Shown in pieces: positions 1 to 48,513 of a stretch of 64,000 nt of DNA. The notes under the pieces are model-generated. The model did not search any database. It was not told the origin of the DNA and saw only the letters and a list, made by a program, of their open reading frames with translations. A program made the translations under genes and the position numbers. The DNA is from Glandiceps talaboti (Eukaryota; Hemichordata; Enteropneusta; Spengelidae), in the NCBI RefSeq assembly GCF_964340395.1, contig NC_135558.1, positions 18,839,371 through 18,903,370 on the forward strand, read 5' to 3'. Each line of letters opens with the position of its first letter. Position 1 is the first letter of the stretch.

Positions 1-34
1 ACCGACCCTAGTTTAAGTCGCCAACCCTAAACAT
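1..34 (-). mobile_element. MITE family end fragment at window edge
   Basis: Reads ACCGACCCTAGTTTAAGTCG then CCAACCCTAAAC, the reverse complement of the TTTAGGGTTGGCAGTG...CTAGGT block near the right end of the family. Cut by the window start. Confidence 0.45.
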
Positions 35-652
35 GTTTTACATGCAAATGCAAAAGGTAAAATTTTGACAATTGCAATTTACTCTATTTCCCTGTAAATT
101 TTCTTGCCAAAGTATCTTGGGTTTATATACTTTTTTTAAGAAATCACATTCAAGAGAGAAACCATGTCTTCCCAACGTATAACAGAAGTCTGCATATTGA
201 TTGGTTTACTTCTGAATCACATAATTGTCTTCATTTACTTCTTTTACACATCGTCAATCTAAATGAAGTGTTGTGACGTTACCGACAGAAATATCTTGTC
301 TTGTGGACGAAGTAATTAAAGACAAAAGTAAAATAATATAAAGTCCAAACCTACCTACCCTAATTTCTTAAGTCATGTTATCGGAAACAAATATGTTTTT
401 ATGTTTACTTTATGACTAGTGATATAAGCATGAAACCTAAACTTCAGAAAATGTCGATTCGCACAAGAGTTTGGAGGGTAAACATTTGTAGATAGTAGCT
501 GTTCACCTTTGATGAATTTGTTATTACCAATAGTTAATTTATCAACTTTTTGATATTTTATATTACACTGATACTAATAACTTCCTGAATCCAAATAATC
601 TAAGATATTCGTCTATTTTATATTCAATGTTATATATATTTTTTTATTTCAG
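1..652. other. Gene 1 intron E1-E2 (3' part)
   Basis: Upstream portion of the intron before E2. The first ~35 bases are the inverted end of the MITE family found at 2665, 38227 and 48375. Nothing else is recognisable, and no E1-like exon is present, so E1 lies before the window. Confidence 0.7.
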
Positions 653-35702
<35,050 letters not shown>

Positions 35703-36589
35703 CTAATTGCCCAATTGAAGAGAACATCCTAAATGTGAGAAGTCAAATAATTCATCCGTTCTGGTGAAATTATCATTACCTGCAATAGAGACTTCATATA
35801 ATGCTAGAAGTGAATTCGTGGTATATTGAGCACGTCTTTGTAGTAATCCGCCAACCTCCTTTAATGACGATATTAAAAAATGCATGTTACTGTTTGATGA
35901 AGGCAACAAGGGTTCAGTGGTACATACTTACAATGCGGCGTCTTTAAATTTTCTCAAAACTCGACCATATGTTTTTATTTCTTGATCGTTCTTATTTCTT
36001 TGCTTTCTCATTATTAAACCTTTCTCTTAACAAGATTCATTTTAAATTTAGATTTATATTTGATGCCGTATTCCGTTACTGTGGAGACCTTATGAGAGCT
36101 GTTATGATTTCTATGAATGGCCTAAGGGAGTATGTGTCTATATTATGGACAACAACCATAGCTGTAACCTAGGTTACACAGACGGCTGTCTTGTAGAGTA
36201 TACTTTTATTTCATGATGATAGAATTATACAACATAATCTTTTCGTACATCAAAGTTCAATTAGTCTCTTCAGTAACTTGAAACCTTGCGTTTATTATTT
36301 TTTAAGAGAGCTGCCTTAAGGCTTACTTCTGATATGAAATATTGGCTGTTTATCATCTAGCAAATCTGGCAAAACTTTCCTACTGTAAGCATCATACTTG
36401 AAACTAAACTCAGGGATGATAATGTCACAATTATGCTATTATATGTATTTTTAGAAAGACAAAAACCACACCAGAAATAATTTCTATTGAATAAGGGCTA
36501 GAAATGTTGCTGCGAATTCGGTATACCTTCACTACTGTAAAGTCTCAAAGATAAGTAGCATTTTGAATTTCAAATATGTGCATGATTAG

Positions 36590-36691
36590 ACACACACATA
36601 CACACACACACACACACACAAACAGACAGGCACATACAGACAGGCACATACATACATACATACATACATACATACATACATACATACATAC

Positions 36692-36742
<51 letters not shown>

Positions 36743-36787
36743 TAGACAGACAGACAGACAGACACACACACACACACACACACACAC
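36590..36787. repeat. Quasi-symmetrical composite array
   Basis: The order CA, GACA, CATA, TA, GACA, CA is nearly a mirror arrangement around the TA run (36692-36738). Confidence 0.9.
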
Positions 36788-38226
36788 GAATTAACTGAAC
36801 ATGAATGTATATATATTGTATTTTAGCTTAAACCCAAGGTAATGTCGAGCATTTTACACCAAAATATGTGCTGTTTGTGTTAAGCGAAACCCCATTACAC
36901 CATTCCTTATGTATTTTTATCTGATGTAGATAAGTAAGTATTGGTAATTATTATATCAAATGTATATCAAATCTGTGATGTGCATTCGTAGAGAACAGAT
37001 AATATTGCTGTATTCACGTGCCTTGAATTTGAAATCGCAAATGTGCCCATAAAAATGTGTCACATACATACACATTTTGAGCCCACTGGCTTTCTCTTAA
37101 ATATTCATTCTCACGTGTCACAATGTCTTTAATTATGGACAATAAATAGATAAAGGTACACGCACCTTCACGATGTCATGTAATTATGTGTGTGTGTGTG
37201 TGTGTGTGTGTCAGCTTTCTATTTTCCCCTAATAAGCAGGAATGTCTGAGCGTTTTTAGCTAAATCACGTCAAAGGTTGTCATCACTTTTCATCCAAACA
37301 TCCAAATATGTCATGCTCATATATACTAATATCTGTAGTACCAAAGAATGACCGATTCTATGTGCTTTATGTAAAAGGTAAACTCTTAATGAAAGGACCC
37401 AGCTGGAGGTTAGATTACACATGTTTTTACTGTATGTGAATGTACATGGCACAGTGAAGATTCGACGACTTTGAGTTTTGAATTGAATCGAAAGTTTGGT
37501 ACATTGGAAAGAGAATATATGCCACATTTTTATCACTCATCGATATCACTACAAACAAGCCAAAGTAGCCGTTGATTGAATGAATGTCTCGTCAAATGCA
37601 GTCATTGTGCAAATGTCATTCTTGTATGACCTTTTAAGGTTTAATACACACAAATATAGTAAAAGCTATAAAAATCGCCTTAACTTGTATTATTTGTTTA
37701 TGTCAATTGCCTTTTGAAAACGATCAACTTTAAAATCTTTACAGAAAACATAAATGGCATCTGATGTCACTGAACCAGGTGCCATGCTTACGAAATATAG
37801 CAATTTATCTGGAACAGGATTACTTCAATGAGGACGTAGGTGCTCTATTGTGAAATAAATTATTTGGAGTATTAGAAACGTATTTTTTCTTTTTAAAAGA
37901 ATTCGCATTTTTTCATGCACCACATTAGGTTAGTGCATGATTTGTAGGTCAGTAGCAACGTATGCAACTATAAAACTCGTGTAATCAACAAACGTCTTGG
38001 ATGTGAAAGTCGGTGATCTTTATTTAAATAAATCCGATTTTTATTAACTTATGCAGTGGTATTATGCATAAACATGTTTCCAAAACATTTATGTTTTTAT
38101 TAGATTCTTTTAGCCAGCTGGGAAAATACATCTTCGCGTTTTCGTGAACTGTGTCGTATTTTCTTATTTCAACTTTTCAAAATGTCCGTTGTGCACTTTG
38201 ATTTGAACTCCCACGGCATTGTTATG

Positions 38227-38608
38227 TAGGCCCACTAAAAAAGATGCGTGGTTACGGTTACACTCGATTTTAGAATAGGGGTAGGTAGATTTTTATTTTT
38301 AATTTATTGTATTATATTTTGTCTGTTTGAGTGTCTAGTTCAGATTTTCCATTGTTTTCTAAATGGTATCTGAGTCGTTCATTTCTTCCTATCCGATGTA
38401 CATCCATTACAGATTGGAAGGATGGTTTTAGAGTGTCTTTTAGAGTTGATGACAGTTTACGTATCCTCTATTCCTCACGAAACTTCATAATTTTTGCGAT
38501 TTTGTTATTTTTTTCTCGAATATGTAAAAAGGAGTTTAGGGTCGGCAGTGAAAAGCTGGGTAGGATCGGTTAACTGGAACAAAACAGTTATTGTATTTTA
38601 GGCCTTAC
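38227..38608 (+). mobile_element. MITE family copy 2
   Basis: Same order of blocks as the 2665 copy: TAGGCCC left end, GGTTACGGTTACACTCG, TACAGATTGGAAG, TTTAGGGTCGGCAGTG, and a TTTTAGGCCTTA right end that inverts onto the left end. It lies between the two cyclase genes. Confidence 0.7.
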
Positions 38609-39764
38609 TTATCAACTGCCTGCACTGAAACCTAGCAGAATGCCTATATGAACTACCATGCCTTACAAACTTAGACAGTGAAACCTCACTATATAAATTA
38701 AAGGTATTGGTGATTTTTTTCATTTTTTTCACTCCTCCCATTCACACATATTGGAAAGGAAATATATTATGGAATAATGTTACCAGTGATTGTATTTTTT
38801 CACACCTTATTATTGTATATATATAATTAATGTGCATGTACGTAGACAAAAAGAATGTCAACCCACCCCTGGGTTTCAAAAAATCTCTCAGAAACAGTTT
38901 CAATCATTTACTTCAAGTAAGTAACGTTCAAGAGGTATTTCCAAATAACAAACTTTCACCTTTACATATAATTGCTTACTGTCGGGAACGAAAACATTGT
39001 TACCGACTTGAATATTGAAATGAAACATCAAATTGGTCATTACAAACCTTCTATTACATAGCTCTTGCGTGAACGTTAAGGTTTGCTGAGTTCCTTGTTT
39101 TTATTGTTAAACATTATCAACCTTATGTCGAAACATCTCAATAAATATCAAGCTGTCCACCCATATTACACGACATTTAAATATATATGAGTTGAATAAG
39201 TCAGAAAACGGGTAATGTACATGATGCATAACCTCATACGGTCAGTGTAAAATATATTACAAACGATGGATGTATTGGTACTCAATTCAAATATTTTATG
39301 GTATTCACTATAAATGGACCCTGGTATTATGTCAAACTCCTACGCCTCATTACTGCCTGTTAACTCTGCCATGACCATTACCATTGACGTCATCACACAG
39401 AATACATAGATTGATAACATGTTCTTTGAGATACATGTCACAAGTCAATGACGTGTATGTATATGTACCCTGACAATAATGGAACTGACTAATGTTCAGA
39501 GTACACGGAACAATAGACAACCACAAATATCATTATACCATGCATAAGCCAAAAATATGGAATATATACTCTGGTCGTTCTAGGTCACGGCAACGGGCGT
39601 CTATGTCACGACACATCGTGTCTAAGTCACTGGTTCTGCTGTGTTTGAAACGAGTCAAAAAGTTCAAAATTTTCATTACTTTCCTCAATTTTCCTTTGAT
39701 ATTACTGGCGCTGGTATACATATGTTATTGACCAACATTGTTGTTTTCCATTCAGCTGGAACAT

Positions 39765-39880
39765 ACGAGTGACCTAAGGGCTGTCACTACTCGACTAGCG
39801 ACTCGTAGTGACAAAGACCCTTGGGTCATTTCATTGGGTGAACGAAAAAAATATTGAGGAATAACATAAAAAATAAATAA
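39765..39880. mobile_element. Hairpin element with a partial relative at 29452-29520
   Basis: GTGACCTAAGGGCTGTCACTA and the inverse of TAGTGACAAAGACCCTTGGGTCA form nested inverted repeats around TCGACTAGCGACTC. The downstream AACGAAAAAAATATTGAGGA and AATAACAT match 29494-29520. Confidence 0.4.
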
Positions 39881-41156
39881 GAGATAATTTTATAACGTCT
39901 AATAAATATATTACTTGCGCATTATCGATGGAACAAGAAAGAGTTCACAATCCTGGTGAATATATTTATAAAATATCGATGGAGGGCGAACTTCTGCAGT
40001 GGATAGATGACATAAAGTTGACCTTATGTTATGGATTGATTACACTTGATAAAATAATTTGATGGGATGATGAAAGATGGCTAGTAGGGGTTCTATGTAA
40101 TATTTTCCCACACTGTGGTGCAATAGTTAACAATTATTACCCCCTGGAATGGACCTATATCGGCATAATGACCATTTATACTATTTATCTCCCTGGGGAG
40201 CATACGATCACTAGAGTGCATATATGACACAAATACAAACCTTAGGTCAAGGTAAAATCGAGTCATCTTCGGTATTTATCAAAGGGTGATATTTGAGCAA
40301 TGGTTCTTGTATTCTATATAGCTAACAGATGCCAAGGTTTCAGAGAGGAAAGTCATTATTAGTATCTGACAATGTGTTTGTGTAAATAGGCGTCTGGAAA
40401 TCCCGCTGTGTTACCTGCAAGAAACAATACCTACCCTAGTGTTTCCGCATTTCACTTCCTTAGGTTGAAAAAAAAACATCTTGTTTTGAAACCGCCTATC
40501 AATCCATTATCACATCGCATGCTGTCCTGGCATTTAAATCAATACACCTACACATGTACATGAGGTGATAGCTGGAAACGACATCACATAGTTAAGGATA
40601 TATACAGACATTCACTGAAATATATTCTGTATGGATGGTATGGATGAGTTACTTCCTATGAATAACTTCCTTTCCTGCATCACTCCATGATGTGAATACA
40701 AAGACTCTATTTATAAAAGTAATGATTTCTCTCCTCATCCACTATTTCTTTGTATTTTGATTTTTTAAAGTATACTTTCCTTGAAATGTTGTTGCTGGAA
40801 CATCTTTTGTCCTGCAATACTATACTCACTGAATACAGCATAAAATTCAATTCCTAACACATGTAATCCTTGAATACCTATGATATGATTGACTTTCCAT
40901 GTATATCACGTCGTATTCACCAAGTTCATGTCATCATATTGATATACGAATATATTTGTTAGTTCAATTAGTGTCACTACCAATACCAGGTCAATGTCAT
41001 CAACACACGAAGGCTGTACATTTAGGGATATACTACTTCTATCGATAATTACAAGGTGCTGGAAGATAACGTGTTAATATTAAGACAATATATTTCCTGT
41101 TTGAGGTAAAACTACGTGACAAATGATAATATTTCAAAACAAGATATCACGCACGT

Positions 41157-41160
<4 letters not shown>

Positions 41161-41198
<38 letters not shown>
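41161..41198. repeat. TA array
   Basis: About 19 TA units. Confidence 0.9.
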
Positions 41199-41199
<1 letters not shown>

Positions 41200-41561
41200 G
41201 AGAAGTCAAAACAAGCCTCGAACCCTCTCGTTCAGTTAGTCAATTACCAACCTCCACACTTTGCCTTTTAACACAACACAATTTAATTCGAGGGAAAACA
41301 GAAACATGACAAAGGAGCATACATCTCTTAAATGTCGACGTCGTTCTTAATCTACAAAAAATGAACAAAGTCAACCTAAATCTGAGATTTGTCAACTATT
41401 TGATCCGGTTTACTTATTCTGATATTGTTAACTGATCACATTAATAAGTAGTTTTTAAGGTCAGGTCATCAATGCCCATAAATCGTTGAGCAAGTATTAG
41501 AGGGTTATATTAATACTACTATTTAAATGTACCTACCTGAATAAAGAATTAAGGTTCATAG

Positions 41562-42075
41562 TCACACAAGGTACTGCTCAACTACATTCAACATATAATG
41601 AATAAGTAAATCAATCATCTTACACAGAACGACTTTCTTCCAAAAGCTGTTTACGCATTTCCATGGCAAGGAATGTACATTTTCCAAGGTTTTGAAGACT
41701 GACAGTGTTTGTTGACTGCATAATTTTCCATTCACATGCAGGAGAGAAATAAAATTCAGGAATAAACTCAGATCTGGCCAGTTGGTATTTTGGGCGCACA
41801 CAAATATAAAATGGTACTCATCCCCTACATACTTGCAAAGAAATGGACACATTCTTTGCTCTGGTGGTATACCAAGTTAAGGGATCTACCCTTTTTAATA
41901 GCTAGCTCATGTGTTGACAATCTCAAACGTGATAAAACATTTCTAAAATTAGACAAGGATATGTATTCTAAGTATTTTATGCACATTAAATTTGATTTAA
42001 ATTTACAATATGCACGTAATTTAGATGACATTTTTTTTACGTCAGAATGCCAAACCTGCACATTGATATGAAAAC
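41562..42075 (-). mobile_element. LINE C-terminal remnant (minus strand)
   Basis: On the minus strand the order is YCKFKSNLMCIKYLEYI, LSRLRLSTHELAIKKGRSLN, then CPFLCKYVGDEYHFIFVC, after a frameshift. This is the same C-terminal LINE module as at 25200, in a different, less decayed subfamily. Confidence 0.65.
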
Positions 42076-45000
42076 AAAGATTAAAGAATTGAGCGTTTTC
42101 ACATGTTCATAGAAATACTCATAATTGTGATTGATCTCAAATTATTTAATAAATATAACAATCGTGAATAAAGGAGAGTCTCACATACAGATGAAGTGCC
42201 AACTGTATGTTAGTAATCTAGTGTCGTATACATATTATTTCAATTCCAACCATATTTGCTATGAATATAGTTTTCCTGTTAGCAGTGATAGAGACTCCAC
42301 CTTCAGCATTTCGATATCGACACTACTATTTCCATCATCCTAAGTACTTAATAGTTATTTAGCCATATCTAGCCTAGAGTCTCTAATTCTGTCTGTGTAT
42401 GGTGCAGGATAATGAATAATATATATATGTATATATATCTGCTAGATTTTTCCATTAATCTGATGGCATTGTGAAAAGACAACTGTTAATGTTACAGTAG
42501 ATTATTTATAAGGAAATTACAAATTGATACTCGCACTAAAATGTTTTGTTGGTCTTGATATTGCTACCGCTGACCATTGATATAAACCCTGGAAGATACT
42601 CTCAGTCGGTCGGTCGGTCGGTCGGTCGAATGAAAATTGAAAAAATGAAAAATGAAAAAGTCCGTGTATGTGTACTCGAATTGACTTGTAAATGAAAATA
42701 AAGTAAGATAGAAAGTTTGAACCATTTGTGTTAATATAGTTCCATTTCAGCAATAAACGATAACTTTTACTCAGATACCGACTAGCGAGGTCGCCATCAT
42801 ATATACAATTGGTGATGTTTTCTGATCATGTCGTAGAGGGCGTCGATTTCATTATTATATCTCCCGTCGAATCAATGGAAACATAGACTTAAGTAAGGCC
42901 GCTCTGATACATCAACCACCTATCCCTTTTATCATATTGGAACTTTTAAGTAATATGGGAGATAAATTTGCACGGATCTCCCCTTAAAATGAAATTTAAA
43001 AATTGAATAAAATGAAATGATCTAAATGTTATCAAGTGGCATACAATCACATACAATCACCAAATACAGCACATTCATAATTTAGTTTATAGTTTGATAC
43101 AAATGTAAGGTTACTTCCCTGGGCTATCTTTGAAGAAAAAAAACCCATATTTATAAAGGATTAACTTGATGTTAAGATTTCTTAATTGGCACAACGGAAC
43201 ATGAGTAATGTGAAATGACGATCTGTGGTTCTGTATTCCGTTATGTTGAGTATGATAGGTGATAGGTAAAAAAAAATGTTTTCATACGAAAAGCAAACTA
43301 TCCGCCAAAGTATCAAATTCCTGCTTTCTCAAACCCAAATTGTTCAGGTAATTGGCACAGGATTCGTCCATTGAAAATCTGAAGTCGTGATTTCCGTTTA
43401 TTAGCCATGGGCACTGTCAAGAACGAAGGAACAATACTAATTGCCTTGTCAGTAGCAGATTTTCAGCTACAGAACTGAATTTTATGTATTAATTGAGAAA
43501 AAAAGGGACCGAATTATAGATACTCAAACAAATAGATTTCCTCCTGAGAAAAGGGATAATTGTCTACAAGTAACCGCAATCTAGCGCATACCTATTTTCT
43601 AGTAGTAAATTTACTTTGACATCGTTGCCTAGATAGCCTAGCTTGCCATCATGTTACAAAACAAACTTATCATGTTTCAAGTCAGCGTATTAGTGGGTTG
43701 TTGAATTAAATATGAATTGAAATTCACCACGTGGTTTTAGTTGCCAAAGGGTAGAATACCTTGATTCTCAACGTGTGTCCTTCCTATCTCCATGCTGAAA
43801 TCAATACGTTTACTCTAAAATGGTTATCTAATGAAGACGAAATTTGATTGACTTTTTTTTCACTTTTCGTTAAATTGGTGATATGGTATACTACTTACGA
43901 GAATTTGAATTATTAACATTTATTCTCCCTCCAAGATATTGAAATAAAATTTAAAACACAATGCAGTAACAAATGACAGCAAATTATAACAGTAAAGAAA
44001 ATAAGGGTGACCCTAGTTTTTGTTTCCGATTCTCATTACCCGACCGACACAAACTATCATCTCTGACATCAAAATTAAAAAAAAAAGAATTGCTTTCGCC
44101 CACCCTTAATATTTTGCGGAACAGCGCGCTCTCTGACAAGAATGAGAAAGTTTATGGATTGTCAACATCTACTACAGTCATGGCGGTGACGACGACACTT
44201 GTTCACGAACAAAGTATTTCTTTCATGACGAAAGTTAAATATCTGCCTACCGTGTTTGATTGACATTGCTACGGCGAGGAAGAACCCGGTTTTGATAACT
44301 ACATATATAATGTTGTTATTGCACTGTGCGAGGATAACCCTCAGAACTGGTCTTGCTTTCGTTGGCCGGGTAGCTAAGGGACAGGGGATCTGCAATATAA
44401 TAGGCAAAGATAAACATGCTGGTTTTAAGTTTGCAAAGTGTTTAGATGTTGAGAATTTTGATTTAGATTATGGGCCAAACAAACTCTCTTTGTAAACTTC
44501 TGTGTTCTAATTTCTATAAATTGTCAAAAGGATTCTATTGATTGATTACCATGTCTTTATTTTTAACTATTAACCAATCAGGGCGAGGCAATTTCAAAAA
44601 AATACTGTAAACCATGAGCTTATTCTCGGTATGTTTTGGCATCGGTCGTGCAATTGTCTGCACATGAAGGGCGAATTAATGTACTTCTAGCCCCTGCATG
44701 TCGGAATACGACATCTGATCACAATATCCCACACAATTCGAACGGAACTCCTGTCTGCGTCATGTAAATTAAATATTTACACTGTAAATGTAACAGTCAA
44801 AATAAAGCTTGTACATGTCTGATATCACGTGATGTGGATTTTGTATAATCTTTTTCCACACACCTACCTATTTACATCTTCCATATATTCATTGAAAACG
44901 TCGCCTCTTTCTGAGATGAATTGATATAAACTGATGAGGACTGGTAAAATGAATTCAAAGGCTGCACTTTACAAATAATAGGATTCGATGTTTATAATCG

Positions 45001-45323
45001 TGAGTTCGCGATCTTTCCTTTTTTGGAATCATTACATCATTATTTCACTTTCTTCAATAAATCCTTCCTTGGATTACCTCAGGTTAAGAGTGTGTTCGCT
45101 CTCTTGAAGTATGTCATAATGAATCGCTGGATTTTACAAAATAAAACAGACATTGAAAATCTGTGATACACATATTTCAAAGGGGGACGACGTTGTTATG
45201 TGTTACGGACGTGCATGGTTATAGCTGTTAGCTTTATACTAGAAATCGTTCGCGCTATCAATTGCAACATACTCATCGCGGCTTGTTATAACGGATATAT
45301 ATCAGAAGTGTCTCCACCGTGAT

Positions 45324-45577
45324 ATGATCTACAATCCAAGCGGTGCGAACATGGTTTCGAGTCTTGTAGTTCATTTAGGTTACTTCCTGACAGTTTGTCT
45401 ATTTTTCATTGATAAACGCTCACACATTGAAGCTAGAAATTTTAAGATGGGTCTTATTGTTCCTACCGGAGAAGAGTTCGAAGAATCGTTTGCTTGGGAA
45501 ACCGGAGCCAGTGCTACAACGATCGCCATTGAGAAAATCGAAGATGATGCGACCCTTCTTGCAGGTCATACATTCAG
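45324..45577 (+). CDS. Gene 2 exon E1: start codon, signal peptide, N-terminus
   Basis: Open from ATG at 45324 to donor GTAGGT. A second in-frame ATG at 45351 has the better Kozak context (A at -3, G at +4). It starts directly at a hydrophobic leader (MVSSLVVHLGYFLTVCLFF), so it may be the true start. The mature part includes NFKMGLIVPTGEEFEESFAW. The exon ends in phase 2 and joins E2 as HTF-S-VVWVM, confirming the splice. An ATATATAT stretch at 45293-45300 lies too close to the ATG to be called a TATA box with confidence. Confidence 0.85.
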
Positions 45578-46587
45578 GTAGGTAAATTAAAATATACATG
45601 TTTGTAGTACCGTGGTCGTTTTCTTATTTTAAAAGGTGTACGTTTTCAGAGATCCTTACAGCTTGTAAACATAGTTCATTAACACATTATGAATTTTATA
45701 GCTATTAACTTCTTTTGGCGACAGCAATGTGATTATATGAATTTAAATTATTATTGTCAATTGCAAGGGTTCTCTAAGTGAAGACTACTATGAAACATAT
45801 GTTAGAATAAAGATATACATACCAGTGCCTAAATAAATTAGTATTCATGGACGTGAAGGTCAAAAGGATGTCAATCACGTCAGTTAATTAAATTGAAAGT
45901 CACAAACAAATATGAGCGAGGATATATATATGTATCTATGCATGTGACTATACCATTTAGCCTTCATTTGAAATATCTTCCGGCACTCTGCATGCCAGCG
46001 ATGAACCGACAGATGAAACTGGTTGAATAATATGTAAAGTGTACTTAGAGATTTCTTAACAAATGATTAGGGGGTAACTTTCTTCCAATCAAATGCATAT
46101 TATAGAGATTTAAATGTGGAGTTTTGGAAGACACGTCATTAACATGAGATTGATGTTTTTACCTTTGGAAACTTGTAGTTCTGTCATGAGCTTAATGGGC
46201 ACAAACAAAGTTCCCAAAGGTACATCATTAACAGCACGATTCCACATACTTGGTTAGCTGGATTTCTGTCATTGGGCAGTAGGTATACTAAAGTGGCTTG
46301 TTAACTTCATTATTTTGTGCACTAGCGTTTCAAAATAAAACTGGCCTACTTGTTTGAAAACTCTGCCAGAAGCAGTTCATTAAGATTTAACATTTAGTTT
46401 TCCCTATCTATCTTTAAAAGAAATTGACTGTAAATCAACAAATACTGGGGACTGCAAATAAAACGTAAAAAAACATAATGTACTAGAGTACAAAATAAGC
46501 TGACTTATATTATAAGCTTCCAATAATCCGTCAATCCATCCATCAATTTATACATTTATTTTTCTGTCCTCTACGCACCTATCCAAT

Positions 46588-46630
<43 letters not shown>

Positions 46631-46635
46631 TACAT

Positions 46636-46684
<49 letters not shown>

Positions 46685-46707
46685 TATATATACATACATA
46701 CATACAT

Positions 46708-46738
<31 letters not shown>

Positions 46739-47801
46739 TACATACATACATACATACATACATACATACATACATACATACATACATAGAGAGGACGAAT
46801 AAGAGCACTAGACAACTGCACAAGACAGCCAGTAGACAGTAGTCAAACAGACAGACAGGATGACAGGAAATAATATCTCTTCAAGATGCCTTGTGTTGTT
46901 AATAATGCAGAGTGTACTTATTCAGATATGAGATTCTAGCATTGATGGTATCAGTCTGTACAGTTAATTGACAATGAACTTCTGGACAAAGGAAGCACTT
47001 TTAGTATAATAATGTGTTTTTGTCTCGTTTGTTATTGACTGGAGCCACTCCACATGAAAAACGAAGCGAAAATCAATGCGATACCGTATATGACGATAAT
47101 GAGGTGGCTATTAGATAGCTACATTAGTACGCCCTTGAAGTATATCCCTTGGTATTTAAAGTAATTGCTACTTACAATTATCTTAGCTCACATCACATCT
47201 AATGTCCGCAGCAATATTGGACTTCCATCCAAATCCAGTCATCAACCTGTGCAAAGTCAAAGTAAAATGCGAGGCGTTCCTATACAAATAATTGTTATCG
47301 GTATATGTCATGTAGGTTATATTTTGCTAATATAGCAGTGGTGTGCATGCGAATTGTGAATATTTACAAGCACGAAATATAGGAAAAAAATGACAGTTTT
47401 AGAGAATGAATTGCCATCGAAGCAAAATACATAATATGTCGTTAAATACATGGCGACTTATACCAGTTCTCGGTATATTAACTGATTACAAATACTGAAC
47501 TGCCGTGAGTTGAGGTACAGAAAATACAGAAAATATAGAATATTGAACAATTAGCATTACAGCATTCGCTGACCAAATCAAATATCAATATCTATATTGG
47601 TAGCTGTATCAAAGTATTTTACATTTTTAGATTAGACTTCGAATTCACCTTTAATAATAAACCTACAATTTCTCTTTTAAAATTGTGTTCCCCGTTGCAT
47701 GTTTTAAATAACTAGACATGCTGCTTATGGTGATGTCAGTATGCCTGTCAAAAGAATATCGTGCATTTGTACTTAGGAATAGGGGCAAGATGTGTAGCTA
47801 G

Positions 47802-47841
<40 letters not shown>

Positions 47842-48061
47842 TTGGTAGTACTGGAACTCTTTCTTGGGTGTAACTCGGAGTTTCACGCATATTGCGATCA
47901 TCAGACACTCTCTTAGCTCACATCACATTGTGTGTCTGATGATCGCAATATGCGTGAAACTCCGAGTTACACCCAAGAAAGAGTTCCAGTACTACCAAAA
48001 CTATTACGCTCTGCCACTGCGGTATAGAGCACTGTCTTATAGCAGATTGATACTCACCGAG

Positions 48062-48155
<94 letters not shown>

Positions 48156-48429
48156 CAATTCTGTCTGTTTTTTGTTGGTGATGCTTACAGTAAATTTCCT
48201 GTTGTCATACTTTTCTGACATAACCATAGCATAAAAACTGCAATGTTCATAACAAACCTACAATAAATAATAACACATGCAAATTAGGCTGTGATCAGGA
48301 AAAGATGAACTTTAATCGTAACAATAACTACCTAATGTTTACGCAACTATGACATCGACGGATGCATGCTTCTATAAGGCCTAACAACAAAATTGTATGG
48401 TTCCGACTACGCTCAATTTTAGAATAAAT

Positions 48430-48513
<84 letters not shown>

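Larger units (their letters stand above)
35703..45323. other. Intergenic region between the tandem cyclase genes
   Basis: Should contain the 3' UTR of gene 1 and the 5' flank of gene 2. An ATTAAA at 36013-36018 and an AATAAA at 37141-37146 are possible poly(A) signals, neither confirmed. It holds a composite array (36590-36787), a GT array (37190-37212), a MITE (38227-38608), a hairpin element (39765-39880), a TA array (41161-41198), a minus-strand LINE remnant (41562-42075) and a TCGG repeat (42604-42628). No convincing gene is seen. Confidence 0.6.

Noticed and set aside
43973-44263. 96-codon open frame in the intergenic region
   Set aside because: No recognisable domain, no splice or regulatory context, and length expected by chance at this scale; not listed as a gene.
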